This document shows, piece by piece, positions 8,426-16,977 of a DNA stretch of 32,364 nt. The stretch covers positions 1 to 32,364 of the forward strand of contig JAFAYP010000447.1 of NCBI GenBank assembly GCA_019240305.1. The letters are read 5' to 3'. The DNA comes from Solirubrobacterales bacterium. GTDB taxonomy: Bacteria > Actinomycetota > Thermoleophilia > Solirubrobacterales > Solirubrobacteraceae. Made by a program: the position numbers and the translations under genes. The notes below the pieces were generated by a model. That model saw only the letters and a program-made list of their open reading frames with translations. It ran no database searches and was not told the DNA's origin. Numbering within the stretch: the stretch's first letter is position 1; each line of letters begins with the position of its first letter.

Positions 8426-8878
8426 ATGAGCACCGTCCGAGCCCAGATCGAGATCGACGCGCCCGTCCAACGCGTCTGGGACACGGTGATGGATCCCAGT
8501 TGCCTAAAAGACTGGGTCACGATTCACAAGTCGGTCAAGAACGTCTCCGACCATCCGTTGCGCAGGGGCTCGACGATGGATCAGGTACTGCACATCCGCG
8601 GGGTCTCGTTCAGCGTTAACTGGACGCTCACCCACATCAGCTCGCCACAGCGCGCCGAATGGGAAGGACAGGGTCCCGCACATTCGGTGGCGCGCATCCG
8701 TTACGAGTTGTCGGGCGACGGCGACGGCCCCACGACGTTCGGCTACACGAACGAGTTCATGCCTCCCGGGGGGCGCCTCGGCAACGTCGCCAGCCGGTTC
8801 ATCGTGGGCGCCACCTCTGAACGAGAAGCCAACAATTCACTGGCTCGACTGAAGGCACTCGTAGAGCGCAAAGCCTGA
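8426..8878 (+). CDS. SRPBCC (START/Bet v 1-like) family protein
   Basis: 150 residues from ATG 8426; the ORF track adds 37 unrelated codons. It opens with the usual SRPBCC edge strand VRAQIEIDAPVQRVWDTVMDP, has alternating beta strands through RIRYELSGDGDGPTTFGYTNEF and ends in a long C-terminal helix (SEREANNSLARLKALVERKA). The fold makes a deep hydrophobic pocket for lipids, polyketides or other small molecules. No catalytic role can be read off. TAGTGT lies 10 nt before the ATG and no Shine-Dalgarno is seen, so the mRNA leader is probably very short. Confidence 0.85.
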   Translation: MSTVRAQIEIDAPVQRVWDTVMDPSCLKDWVTIHKSVKNVSDHPLRRGSTMDQVLHIRGVSFSVNWTLTHISSPQRAEWEGQGPAHSVARIRYELSGDGDGPTTFGYTNEFMPPGGRLGNVASRFIVGATSEREANNSLARLKALVERKA

Positions 8879-8930
8879 AACGACACTGACTACATGTATC
8901 GTGTTCGTGTAGCCCGTCGCTTATCCAACA

Positions 8931-8936
8931 GAGGAG
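8931..8936 (+). promoter_or_regulatory. Ribosome binding site that fixes a TTG start
   Basis: GAGGAG followed by seven bases and then TTG at 8944. No ATG or GTG in frame gives a full-length product, so this site decides the start of the AT-hook protein. Confidence 0.7.
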
Positions 8937-8943
8937 ACTTAAT

Positions 8944-9342
8944 TTGGCTGGCTTTGTCGACACGACTGTGAAGGAAATCGATGACCGTCTGCGCGACCTC
9001 AAGGAAGAGGTAGCCAGGTTGGAGGCGGCGCGCAGCGCACTCACCGGTGGCCGCCGCGGACCGGGGCGCCCTCGCGCCGCGCGCAGCAGCACCAGCCGCA
9101 CCCGCGCAACGCCCACGCGCCGCAGCAGCGGGCGCCGGCCGGGCCGCCCGCGCGGTCGCAGTCGCGGCGGCACCCGGGCCAACCAGGCCCTCGAGCTCGT
9201 GCGCTCCACGCCGGGCATCACGATCCCCCAGATCGCGGAAAAGATGGGCATCGAGCCGAACTACCTCTACCGCGTGATGCCGCGCCTGGCCACCGACGGA
9301 CAGGTCAAGCGCGAGGGCCAGGGCTGGCATCCAGCCGGCTGA
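8944..9342 (+). CDS. Basic AT-hook protein with C-terminal winged helix
   Basis: 132 residues with a TTG start. Three parts are visible: a coiled coil at about residues 8-33 (VKEIDDRLRDLKEEVARLEAARSAL), an Arg/Gly/Pro-rich linker at about 36-78 with two AT-hook-like cores (GPGRPRA and RPGRPRGR), and a winged-helix domain at about 80-130 (ITIPQIAEKMGIEPNYLYRVMPRL). The parts suggest an oligomeric DNA-binding protein that grips the minor groove of AT-rich DNA. It may be a nucleoid or xenogeneic-silencing factor, like Lsr2 in role but not in sequence. It begins 65 nt after the SRPBCC gene and is followed by a strong hairpin. Confidence 0.8.
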   Translation: MAGFVDTTVKEIDDRLRDLKEEVARLEAARSALTGGRRGPGRPRAARSSTSRTRATPTRRSSGRRPGRPRGRSRGGTRANQALELVRSTPGITIPQIAEKMGIEPNYLYRVMPRLATDGQVKREGQGWHPAG

Positions 9343-9360
9343 CGGGCATCAACCGGACCG

Positions 9361-9411
9361 GGAAGGCCGCCTCGCCGGCTCGCCGGAGCGAGACATCGCG
9401 AGGCGGCTTCC
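9361..9411 (+). terminator. Long GC hairpin after the AT-hook gene
   Basis: GGAA(G)GCCGCCTCGC, a 22-nt loop, then GCGAGGCGGCTTCC. The stem is 10 bp plus 4 bp with one bulged base. No T-run follows. The same 10-base arms occur in the hairpin at 10646-10692. Confidence 0.55.
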
Positions 9412-9463
9412 AGGGTCACCATCGCCGCGCGGCTTCGCGCGCGTAGATCTCACGCTCTGAACC

Positions 9464-9557
9464 CGCAGGCTGTTAGGCGCGAGCCGTACAAAAGCCTGCG
9501 CACGGATGGCGCGTTAAGCAACCAAGATGCCCCAAGCCGGGAGGCATGCCATCCGTG
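9464..9557 (+). ncRNA. Candidate structured RNA: two adjoining stems upstream of a sulfotransferase gene
   Basis: Stem 1: CGCAGGCT (9464-9471) pairs perfectly with AGCCTGCG (9493-9500) and encloses GGC-GCGA-GCC, a GNRA-type tetraloop. Stem 2 begins at the very next base: CACGGATGGC (9501-9510) pairs perfectly with GCCATCCGTG (9548-9557). Inside it ATGCC (9527-9531) pairs with GGCAT (9543-9547), directly stacked on the outer stem, leaving a 16-nt one-sided bulge and an 11-nt loop. The element ends about 42 nt before the start of the sulfotransferase gene. I could not match it to a riboswitch class I know. It could be a cis-regulator, a small RNA or an intergenic repeat. The strand is assumed from the downstream gene. 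Confidence 0.4.
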
Positions 9558-9601
9558 CCTAGAGCAACCCCTCTATCGATCCACACCTACAGGGCCGTGT
9601 G

Positions 9602-10633
9602 ATGCCGCCCGATGTGGCTGCACTCATCGCCGACCTGGATCACGAGTCCTCCGCGCCCGGCGACCACACGCCTGCCGGAACCCGCAGACAGCATGACCAC
9701 CGTCTGCGGCTCGTCGCCGCGCCGCCTCCGGGGCGAGTTGCAGAGTCGGATGCTGTCACGCCAGAGTCGTGCTTTTTCATCTGCCACACGCTCCGCTGCG
9801 GGAGCACGCTCCTGTGCGACGCACTAAGCAGCACGGCAGTGGCCGGCTACCCCGAGGAATATTTCCCGGAGCGCCTCCGCAACGGGCGACTTTCGCTCGC
9901 CACCGTTGCTGCTCTGAAAGATCCCGACGTCTGGCGATCCGATTGGTCGTCCACTCCGTTCGATGACTGTCTGAACCGAGTCCTGAGTAGCGGCACGAGC
10001 GTAAACGGGGTGTTTGCGTCGAAAGTCAAGTGGTCGAACATGCCGTACCTCGGCGAGGCACTCGGCACGAGTCAGCTTGGCCGTCCGCTGGCTGAGCGCC
10101 TGGACGGAGTGTTTCCGAATCTCCGCTACATCTGGATAACGCGGCGGGACAAGGTCCGGCAGGCGGTATCGCTTGCCAAGGCGAGGCAGTCGGCGGAATG
10201 GAAGGCGATGTCAGCGGCCGCGCAGCGCTCCGGCCGGCTCGATTACAGCTTCCACGTAGTCGACGTCGCGCTGCGCCGGATCGTGCAGGAGGAGTGCGCC
10301 TGGGAGGAGTACTTCACGCAGGCCGGCATCACGCCGATCACCGTCGTCTACGAGGATCTGGTGCGCAACTACGAGTCCACCGTACGCAGATTGCTCGAAG
10401 ACCTCGCGATCAGCCTGCGGAGCGACTATGCGTTCCCGGCCCCCCGGCTGCACAAGCAGGCCGACGCAGTGTCGGAGGATTGGGTCGGGCGGTACCGACG
10501 GGACGCCCGGACCAGCCGGATGCTGCGCACGGTGGCCAACCTCCCCGCGCTCCTCGCGAGGCGGCGCCTGCGCGCGACGTACGTTATGCCGCACCTCCGG
10601 GCACTCCTCGACCGTTTGCGCCGGAGCGCATGA
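9602..10633 (+). CDS. Stf0-type sulfotransferase
   Basis: 343 residues from ATG 9602; a GTG directly before it is an equal alternative. After about 55 poorly conserved residues comes the PAPS 5'-phosphosulfate loop, SCFFICHTLRCGSTLLCDAL, followed by AGYPEEYF, the hallmark of the Stf0 (trehalose 2-sulfotransferase-like) branch. The 3'-phosphate-binding part is YIWITRRDKVRQAVS, and ITVVYEDLV lies further on. The enzyme would move sulfate from PAPS to a sugar or lipid hydroxyl; the acceptor is unknown. The loop has TLRCGST where family members usually have PRSGST-like residues. The gene is flanked by inverted repeats on both sides and lies after a candidate structured RNA. Confidence 0.85.
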   Translation: MPPDVAALIADLDHESSAPGDHTPAGTRRQHDHRLRLVAAPPPGRVAESDAVTPESCFFICHTLRCGSTLLCDALSSTAVAGYPEEYFPERLRNGRLSLATVAALKDPDVWRSDWSSTPFDDCLNRVLSSGTSVNGVFASKVKWSNMPYLGEALGTSQLGRPLAERLDGVFPNLRYIWITRRDKVRQAVSLAKARQSAEWKAMSAAAQRSGRLDYSFHVVDVALRRIVQEECAWEEYFTQAGITPITVVYEDLVRNYESTVRRLLEDLAISLRSDYAFPAPRLHKQADAVSEDWVGRYRRDARTSRMLRTVANLPALLARRRLRATYVMPHLRALLDRLRRSA

Positions 10634-10645
10634 GCGATCGCGCGC

Positions 10646-10692
10646 TTCCGGGTGCGCCGCCTCGCGGCAAAGAGGCGAGGCGGCTCCCGGAA
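10646..10692. terminator. Bidirectional hairpin between the sulfotransferase gene and mdh
   Basis: TTCCGGG and CCCGGAA form an outer stem around the inner arms GCCGCCTCGC (10656-10665) and GCGAGGCGGC (10675-10684). It lies between convergent stop codons, so it can end both transcripts. The inner arms are identical to those at 9366-9375 and 9398-9407. Confidence 0.6.
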
Positions 10693-10696
10693 CTCG

Positions 10697-11686
10697 CTAC
10701 ACCAGCTGTAGCTTGCTGATCGTCTCGCGCTCGTCCTTTAGTTCCTTGACCGTCGCCTCGAGACGCGACCGCGAGAAGTCATTGAGGTCGAGTCCCTCCA
10801 CCACCTCGTAGGACCCGCCGGAGCAGGTCACCGGGAACCCCGCGATCAACCCCTCGTCGACGCCGTATGACCCGTCGGAGGGAATGCCCATCGACACCCA
10901 GTCCCCGTCGGGAGTGCCGAGGACCCAATCGCGGACATGATCGACAGCGGCGTTCGCGGCCGACGCGGCGCTCGAGGCGCCGCGCGCCTCGATCACAGCC
11001 GTCCCGCGCTTCTGCACGGTGGGGATGAAATCGTTCTCCAGCCAGGCCTGGTCATCGACCGTCTCGGCGGCGTTCTGACCCTTGACCCTGGCGTTGAAGA
11101 TGTCCGGGTACTGAGTGGGCGAGTGGTTGCCCCACACGGTCATGTTGGTGACCTCGCGCACCGGCGCGTTCGCCTTGGCCGCGAGTTGGGCGATGGCCCG
11201 GTTGTGGTCGAGCCGCATCATCGAGGTGAATCGCTCGGCGGGGATGTCCGGCGCATTCTGCTGCGCGATCAGGCAGTTCGTGTTGGCTGGGTTGCCCACC
11301 ACCAGGACCTTGACGTCGGACGCCGCGTGAGCGTTCAGCGCCTTGCCCTGCGGCTTGAAGATGCCGCCGTTGGCCTCCAGCAGGTCGCTGCGCTCCATGC
11401 CCTTGGTGCGCGGCCGCGCGCCGATCAGCAGCGCGATGCTGACCCCATCGAACCCCTTGTTGGGGTCGTCGGTGATGTCCACTCCGGACAGCAGCGGGAA
11501 GGCGCAGTCGTCGAGCTCCATCGCGGTTCCCTCGACCGCTTTCAGCGCGTCGGGAATCTCGAGCAGAGACAGGTGAACTGAGGTATCGGGACCCAGCAGC
11601 TGGCCGCTGGCGATTCGAAACAGGATTGCGTAACCGATCTGTCCGGCGGCTCCGGTCACGGCAACTCGAACGGGGGAATCACTCAC
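10697..11686 (-). CDS. mdh: Malate dehydrogenase
   Basis: 329 residues, the normal length for the LDH-like MDH group with extended loops. The NAD-binding motif is [19 protein letters not shown], the substrate loop has [15 protein letters not shown], and the catalytic histidine sits in [13 protein letters not shown] with Asp in MMRLDHNRA. It interconverts malate and oxaloacetate with NAD in the citric acid cycle. The GTG start is preceded by AAGGAG about 10 nt away. It stands alone on the minus strand between a palindrome and a bidirectional hairpin, so it is probably a single-gene transcript. Confidence 0.97.
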   Translation of the reverse strand: MSDSPVRVAVTGAAGQIGYAILFRIASGQLLGPDTSVHLSLLEIPDALKAVEGTAMELDDCAFPLLSGVDITDDPNKGFDGVSIALLIGARPRTKGMERSDLLEANGGIFKPQGKALNAHAASDVKVLVVGNPANTNCLIAQQNAPDIPAERFTSMMRLDHNRAIAQLAAKANAPVREVTNMTVWGNHSPTQYPDIFNARVKGQNAAETVDDQAWLENDFIPTVQKRGTAVIEARGASSAASAANAAVDHVRDWVLGTPDGDWVSMGIPSDGSYGVDEGLIAGFPVTCSGGSYEVVEGLDLNDFSRSRLEATVKELKDERETISKLQLV

Positions 11687-11712
11687 TGCTATTCATCTCC
11701 TTGTTGTTTGGC

Positions 11713-11730
11713 CGGCACGCTAGCGTGCCG
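11713..11730. repeat. Perfect 18-bp palindrome upstream of mdh
   Basis: CGGCACGCTAGCGTGCCG has no unpaired centre. It lies between the end of the M32 carboxypeptidase gene and the mdh ribosome binding site. It could be a terminator stem for the first gene or an operator for mdh; no T-run follows. Confidence 0.45.
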
Positions 11731-11765
11731 CTCGCCGAGAGCTCGAGTCCACGGCCCGGCCTGCT

Positions 11766-13289
11766 CTAGCGCAGGTCGAGGTCGTACACCTGACTGAGCT
11801 TTCCCTTCAGGTAGGCGATAAACGGGCCAACCTCGATCGGGCCGCCCACCACCGTGGGGAGAAGCTCCGCGGTCGAGAACTTGGCGCCATGGCGGTGGAC
11901 CTTGTCACGCAGCCATTCGCGCAGGTCGTGCAGCTGTCCGGCGGACAGCTGCGCATCGAGGTCGGGCACGTCCTGGTGTGCGCGTTCGAACAGCTGCCCG
12001 GCGATCAGGTTGCCTAGCGCGTACGTCGGGAAGTAACCGATCAGCCCTGAGGACCAGTGCACGTCCTGGAGCACGCCCTGCGCATCGTCGGGCACGGGTA
12101 TCCCGAGGTACTCCTCGTAGCGGGCGTTCCACGCCTCGGGAAGGTCCCGGACCGCCAGCCGCCCCTCGACGAGCTCCTGCTCGAGCTCGAAGCGCACCAC
12201 GATGTGCAGGCTGTAGGTGACCTCGTCTGCCTCCACCCGGATCAGGGAGGGGGTGACCCGGTTGACCGCGCGATAGAACTCCTCCACGCCGACGCGGGCG
12301 CCGTCTCCGAACACCTCGGCGATGCGGGGCACCAGCACCCCGCAGAACGGCCGCCCGCGCCCCACCATGTTCTCCCACAGGCGACTCTGGGACTCGTGCA
12401 GGGCAAGCGACTCCGGGTGACCCAGTGGCGTGCGCTGCAGCGACTGGGCCACTCCCTCCTCGTACAGGCCGTGTCCACATTCGTGCATCGCGCCGTACAG
12501 CGAGGTGGGCAGGAACCGCTCATCCCAACGGGTGGTGATGCGCACGTCCCGGTTGCCGAACCCGGTTGCGAACGGGTGGATTGCGTCGTCGATCCGCCAG
12601 CCGGCGCGGTCGAAGCCCATCTGCTCGATCAGCCAGGTGACCAGCCGGCGCTGACCGTCAACCGGGAAGTGACCGTGCAGGAACGAGTCATCGACCCTGC
12701 CGGCGCGATCGGACAGCGCGTTGATGATCGACCGCAGCTCGCCCTTGAGCTCGTCGAATAGGCTGGAAACCTCAGCCGTGCGACCGCCCGGCTCATAGTC
12801 ATCGAGCAGCGCGTCGTAGGCGCAGTCGAAGTCGTCGAAGCAGTCGATGTAGCGGCGGACCAGCTCGAAGTTCCGCTCCAGATAGGGGGCGAAGCCGGCG
12901 AAGTCTGCGTCACGGCGGGCCGCGATCCAGGCCTGCTGCCCGATCGAGGCGGCACGGGCGAGATCGGCCGCCAGCTTGCTGGGCACGCGGCGGGCCTTCT
13001 CCCAGCGCCGGGTGACCACGCGCACCAGGGCGGCGTCGTCGGAATCGGGCGGGGCGCCGTCCAGGTGGGCCGCGGCCGCCGCGAGCAGGCGCCCCGTCTC
13101 GTCGGCGACGAACATCTCGTGGCTGAGGCGCTGGACGGTGGCGACCGTCTCCGCACGGGCCGGCGCACCGCGCGGAGGCATCATCGTCTGCTGGTCCCAA
13201 TCGAGCAGCTGGGCCACGCTGCGCAGGTCGGCCAGCTCGGCCAGCCGCTCGCGCAGCGCGTTGAAGGGATCTGTCGTTACTTGAGTCAT
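11766..13289 (-). CDS. Carboxypeptidase Taq, M32 family metallopeptidase
   Basis: 507 residues, full length. N-terminal helices include VAQLLDWDQQTMMPPRGAPAR, a family hallmark. The zinc site is HECGH in MHECGHGLYEEG, and the second conserved block is ESQSRLWENMVGR. C-terminal motifs include IRVEADEVTYSLHI and GLIGYFPTYALGN. These enzymes remove C-terminal residues from peptides in the cytosol. The ATG lies in a 47-nt divergent gap shared with the M50 protease gene, where CCCGGCCGGG (13297-13306) is a short palindrome. The Shine-Dalgarno is weak (GGGA). Confidence 0.95.
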   Translation of the reverse strand: MTQVTTDPFNALRERLAELADLRSVAQLLDWDQQTMMPPRGAPARAETVATVQRLSHEMFVADETGRLLAAAAAHLDGAPPDSDDAALVRVVTRRWEKARRVPSKLAADLARAASIGQQAWIAARRDADFAGFAPYLERNFELVRRYIDCFDDFDCAYDALLDDYEPGGRTAEVSSLFDELKGELRSIINALSDRAGRVDDSFLHGHFPVDGQRRLVTWLIEQMGFDRAGWRIDDAIHPFATGFGNRDVRITTRWDERFLPTSLYGAMHECGHGLYEEGVAQSLQRTPLGHPESLALHESQSRLWENMVGRGRPFCGVLVPRIAEVFGDGARVGVEEFYRAVNRVTPSLIRVEADEVTYSLHIVVRFELEQELVEGRLAVRDLPEAWNARYEEYLGIPVPDDAQGVLQDVHWSSGLIGYFPTYALGNLIAGQLFERAHQDVPDLDAQLSAGQLHDLREWLRDKVHRHGAKFSTAELLPTVVGGPIEVGPFIAYLKGKLSQVYDLDLR

Positions 13290-13336
13290 TTCAATTCCCG
13301 GCCGGGCCGATTGTGCGCCTGTGCGACCATTGCAGC

Positions 13337-14518
13337 ATGTGGCGACGGCCCGCGTCGATAAAGCTGATGGACCTCTTCGGGTTCCGCATCGGCGTGAATC
13401 GCAGCTGGTTCCTGATCCTATTCCTGATGATCTTCCTCCTGTCGGGGGATTTCCGGGTGGCTCTGCACAGCTCCGATGGGGTGGCCTACCTGACCACGGT
13501 CGTCACCGTTCTGGTCCTGTTCTGCTCACTGATCGTGCATGAGCTGGGACACGCCCTGATGGCCCGCCGGCACGGCATCGTGGTCCACCGGATCGATCTG
13601 TTCCTGTTCGGCGGGTTGACCGAGATGAGCCGCGACGCCGCCACGCCCGGCGAGGATTTCAAGATCGCCGCGGCCGGCCCGCTGGCCACCTTCGCCTTCG
13701 TGCTGCTGTGCCTGATCCTCGACCTGATCATCGTCGGTCCCCACCGATTGATCCACGCTGCCCAGTTCGACGACACGGTGAGGATCACCCCGGTGTTGCT
13801 GTCGCTGAGCTGGCTGCTGTTCTGGAACGTGCTGCTGCTGCTGTTCAACCTGGTACCCGCCTTCCCCCTCGACGGGGGCCGGATGACCCGGGCGATCGTC
13901 TGGCGGCTGACCGGCGAGAAGCAGCGCGGCACCGTGGTCGCGGCAAAGCTCGGGCAGGGGTTCTCCTTACTGCTGGCCGGTTTCGGCGTCTGGGCCACGC
14001 TCACATACCGGGATTTCCGCGGCATTTGGCTGATCGCCATCTCGTTCCTGCTCTACCAGTCGGCCCGCGCAGCGATCGTGCAGACCGCCATGAACGCCCG
14101 GATCGAGGGAGTGCGGGTGGCCGACATCATGGATCGCCAGCCGGTGGCGATTCCCGCCGGCACCCCGGTGGCCAGCGCACTGGATGAGTTCTTCCTGCGC
14201 TACGGCTGGTCGTGGTTCCCGGTCGTCGACCAGTCCGGGCGCTTCCTGGGGATCGCTCGCCAGGAGGGGCTTCAGTCGGCCGAGGACCGGGGCGAGAACT
14301 GGCTGACGATCGAGGCCGTGCTCGAGCCCGAGTCAGATGCCGGCTGGCGGGTACGCGAGGACCGGCCGATCACCGAGCTCCTCTCCTCCGAGTCACTCGG
14401 GCGGCTCGGCGCCTTGATGGCAGTCGACGGCGAGGACGTCCTGCGCGGCGTGGTCACGGTCGAGCAGGTGCGCCGCGCGCTTCAGGCGGCATTCGCCTCG
14501 CCTGGCAGCCTGGCTTAG
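13337..14518 (+). CDS. Site-2 protease family (M50) with C-terminal CBS domains
   Basis: 393 residues from ATG 13337. The longer GTG start at 13313 adds eight residues that do not fit the family. Several membrane helices are present. The zinc motif HELGH is at residues 68-72 (LIVHELGHALMARRHG), with the third-ligand motif NLVPAFPLDGGRMTRA. After about residue 250 come one clear CBS repeat (VADIMDRQPVAIPAGTPVAS) and a second, weaker one (ITELLSSESLGRLGALM). Such proteases cut membrane substrates within the bilayer, often anti-sigma factors, and the CBS part may sense adenylates. The substrate is unknown. It converges on tal with 4 nt between stops. Confidence 0.93.
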   Translation: MWRRPASIKLMDLFGFRIGVNRSWFLILFLMIFLLSGDFRVALHSSDGVAYLTTVVTVLVLFCSLIVHELGHALMARRHGIVVHRIDLFLFGGLTEMSRDAATPGEDFKIAAAGPLATFAFVLLCLILDLIIVGPHRLIHAAQFDDTVRITPVLLSLSWLLFWNVLLLLFNLVPAFPLDGGRMTRAIVWRLTGEKQRGTVVAAKLGQGFSLLLAGFGVWATLTYRDFRGIWLIAISFLLYQSARAAIVQTAMNARIEGVRVADIMDRQPVAIPAGTPVASALDEFFLRYGWSWFPVVDQSGRFLGIARQEGLQSAEDRGENWLTIEAVLEPESDAGWRVREDRPITELLSSESLGRLGALMAVDGEDVLRGVVTVEQVRRALQAAFASPGSLA

Positions 14519-14522
14519 TCAG

Positions 14523-15629
14523 CTAGCTGGCGGCGACGAGGTCCGACGCCTTGCTCTTGATCGAGTCGACCAGCGAGTCATAGGACTCCGCGAATGACTT
14601 CACGCCCTCGTCGACCAGCTCGTGCTGGACGATGTGGTCGAAGTCGACCCCGGCCTCCTTGACCTGCTTGATCAGCTCGTGCGCCTGCTCGACGTCCTGA
14701 TCGACGGTCCGCGCGGCGGTTCCGTGGTCGCGCGCGGCCTCGATCGTCTGATCGGGCATCGTGTTGACGGTGTGGGGACCGATCAGCTCGTCGACATAGA
14801 GCGTGTCGGGGTAATCGGGGTTCTTGGTCGAGGTTGACGCCCACAGCGGCCGCTGCGGGTTGGCGCCCTTCTCGGCCAGGGCCTCCCAGCGCGGACCGCT
14901 GAAGATCCGCTGGAACGACTCGTAGGCGATCCGGGCGTTGGCCACCGCGGCCTTGCCGCGCAGCTCCTCGTGGCCGGTGCCCTCGAGCGCCTTGTCGACC
15001 TTGCCGTCGACCCGGGAGACGAAGAAGCTCGCCACCGATGCGCTCTTGTCGATCGACTCGCCGGCCTCGACGCGGCGCTCGAGCCCCTTGATGAACGCCT
15101 CGGCGATCTCCTCGTAGCGCTCCACCGCGAACAGCAGCGTGACGTTCACGTTGATCCCGAGGGCGGTCAGCTCCTCGAAGGCCTTGACGCCCTCGGCGGT
15201 GCCCGGAACCTTGATCAGGACGTTCGGCCGGTCGATCTCGGCCTTGTAGCGCTTGGCCGCCTCGATCGTCTTGTCGCTGTCGAATGCCATATCGGCCGGC
15301 ACCTCGAACGACACGTAGCCGTCGAGGCCGTTGGTCTGCTCGAACACGTCGCGCAGAAGATCGGCCGCATCACGGATGTCGCGGTAGGCCAGGCGCTCGA
15401 AGATCTCCTGAGGATCCTTCGTCTCGTCGATGACCTCGCGGAAGGCGTCGTCGTAGCGATCCGAGTGAGCCATCGCCTTCTCGAAGATCGTGGGGTTGGA
15501 GGTCACCCCGGTGATCCCGTCCTCCTCGATCAGGCGGGCCATGATCCCGTCCTCGAGCAGCTGGCGGCTGATGTTGTCGATCCAGATCGACTGGCCCTGG
15601 GCCTCGATCTCGCGAAGGTGGTTGCTCAT
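14523..15629 (-). CDS. tal: Transaldolase
   Basis: 368 residues, the length usual for actinobacterial transaldolase. It opens with [17 protein letters not shown] and has [15 protein letters not shown]. The Schiff-base lysine is in [14 protein letters not shown], and [20 protein letters not shown] and [11 protein letters not shown] follow as in the family. It moves a three-carbon ketol unit between sugar phosphates in the pentose phosphate pathway. The ATG is supported by CGGAG 8 nt upstream. It is divergent from the ECF42 sigma gene and convergent with the M50 protease gene. Confidence 0.97.
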   Translation of the reverse strand: MSNHLREIEAQGQSIWIDNISRQLLEDGIMARLIEEDGITGVTSNPTIFEKAMAHSDRYDDAFREVIDETKDPQEIFERLAYRDIRDAADLLRDVFEQTNGLDGYVSFEVPADMAFDSDKTIEAAKRYKAEIDRPNVLIKVPGTAEGVKAFEELTALGINVNVTLLFAVERYEEIAEAFIKGLERRVEAGESIDKSASVASFFVSRVDGKVDKALEGTGHEELRGKAAVANARIAYESFQRIFSGPRWEALAEKGANPQRPLWASTSTKNPDYPDTLYVDELIGPHTVNTMPDQTIEAARDHGTAARTVDQDVEQAHELIKQVKEAGVDFDHIVQHELVDEGVKSFAESYDSLVDSIKSKASDLVAAS

Positions 15630-15728
15630 CTCATCGGCTCCGTTCGTCGTTCTCTCTTCTAAGCCTAGTTACCCAGGGAACCACGCCATGATTTATGAGA
15701 TCGAGCCCGGCGGACGATCACGGTCGCG

Positions 15729-15734
15729 TAGCTT
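15729..15734 (+). promoter_or_regulatory. Likely -10 box of the ECF42 sigma gene, leaderless layout
   Basis: TAGCTT, seven bases (CCTGGCG), then ATG at 15742. Third example of this exact spacing in the window. Confidence 0.45.
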
Positions 15735-15741
15735 CCTGGCG

Positions 15742-16965
15742 ATGTCTGTGAACGCCGTCGAGGAGGCCTATCGCGAGCATCGCGCCCAGGTGCTGGCCGC
15801 GCTGGTCAGCCGGCTGCGCGACTTCGAGCTGGCCGAGGACTCCGTGCAGGATGCGGTCGCGCTGGCGCTCGAGCGCTGGCCGGCCGCCGGGATCCCCGAT
15901 ACGCCCGCCGCGTGGCTGTTTACGGTGGCGCGCAACCGCGCGATCGACCGGCTGCGCCGGCGCGCGAGCTCTGAGCTCGACCTGGAGTCCGCTCCCGAAT
16001 CACCGGCGGCGCCGGTGGATTTTGTGCCCGATCGTCTGATCGAGGTGGGTGACGAGCGGCTCAGCCTGCTGTTCACCTGCTGCCATCCGGCGCTGGCTCC
16101 CGAGGCGCGGGTGGCCTTGACCCTGCAGGCCGTCGGCGGGCTCACCGGAGCGGAGATCGCTCGCGCCTACCTGGTCCCGGACGCCACCATGTCTCAGCGC
16201 CTGGTCCGGGCCAAGCGCAAGATCCGCGACGCCGGGATCTCGTTCGAGCTGCCCGGCGACGAGGCGCTGCCCGGCCGCCTGACCGAGGTCCTGGCGGTGA
16301 TCTACCTGATCTTCAACGAGGGCTACGCCGCCACGGCCGGGGCGGATCTGGTGCGGGGCGAGCTGTGCGCCGAGGCCGTGCGGCTGGGGCGGCTGCTGGC
16401 GGCACTCATGCCCGACGAGCCCGAGGTGCTCGGGTTGCTCGCCCTGATGCTGTTCCACGACTCGCGCCGCCACACCCGGACCGGCGCCGAGGGCGAGCTG
16501 GTGCTCTTGTCCGAGCAGGATCGCTCGCGGTGGAACACCGGCGAGATCGCCGAGGGGGTGCGGGTGCTGAATCGGGCCCTGCGGCTCCGGCGCCCCGGCC
16601 GCTACCAGGTCGAGGCGGCCATCGCGGCCCTGCACGCGCAGGCCACGCGCTCCGAGGAAATCGACTGGCCGCAGATCGCCGCCCTGTACGAGGAGCTGCT
16701 GCGCATGTGGCCCTCGCCGGTGGTGGCGCTCAACCACGCCGTCGCCGTGGCCGAAACCGGCCGGGTCGTCGAGGCCTTGGCGCTCCTCGACGGGATCGAC
16801 GGGCTCGAGCGCTACCACCTGCTGCACGCCGCGCGGGCCGATCTGCTGCGCCGCCTCGGGCGCGACGACGAGGCACGCGGGGCGTACGGCCGTGCACTCG
16901 AGCTGACCCGCAACCCGGCCGAGCAGGACTTCCTGCGCCAGCGCCTGTCGGAGCTACGGGCTTAG
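15742..16965 (+). CDS. ECF42-type RNA polymerase sigma factor with C-terminal TPR-like domain
   Basis: 407 residues from ATG 15742; the ORF track start lies far upstream inside tal. The N-terminal sigma-2 region has [14 protein letters not shown] and [18 protein letters not shown]. Sigma-4 reads [38 protein letters not shown]. The remaining 220 residues ([20 protein letters not shown] onward) form the DUF6596/TPR-like extension found in the ECF42 group. These factors have no classical anti-sigma partner and are thought to be controlled by that extension. The stop codon lies only 12 nt before the acetyltransferase ATG, so the next gene could be co-transcribed. Confidence 0.93.
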   Translation: MSVNAVEEAYREHRAQVLAALVSRLRDFELAEDSVQDAVALALERWPAAGIPDTPAAWLFTVARNRAIDRLRRRASSELDLESAPESPAAPVDFVPDRLIEVGDERLSLLFTCCHPALAPEARVALTLQAVGGLTGAEIARAYLVPDATMSQRLVRAKRKIRDAGISFELPGDEALPGRLTEVLAVIYLIFNEGYAATAGADLVRGELCAEAVRLGRLLAALMPDEPEVLGLLALMLFHDSRRHTRTGAEGELVLLSEQDRSRWNTGEIAEGVRVLNRALRLRRPGRYQVEAAIAALHAQATRSEEIDWPQIAALYEELLRMWPSPVVALNHAVAVAETGRVVEALALLDGIDGLERYHLLHAARADLLRRLGRDDEARGAYGRALELTRNPAEQDFLRQRLSELRA

Positions 16966-16977
16966 ACTGCGCCCCGT

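Noticed and set aside
9464-9557. tRNA or group II intron domain in the structured region
   Set aside because: There is no T-loop sequence or acceptor stem, and GAGCCGTAC alone is not enough for an intron domain V.
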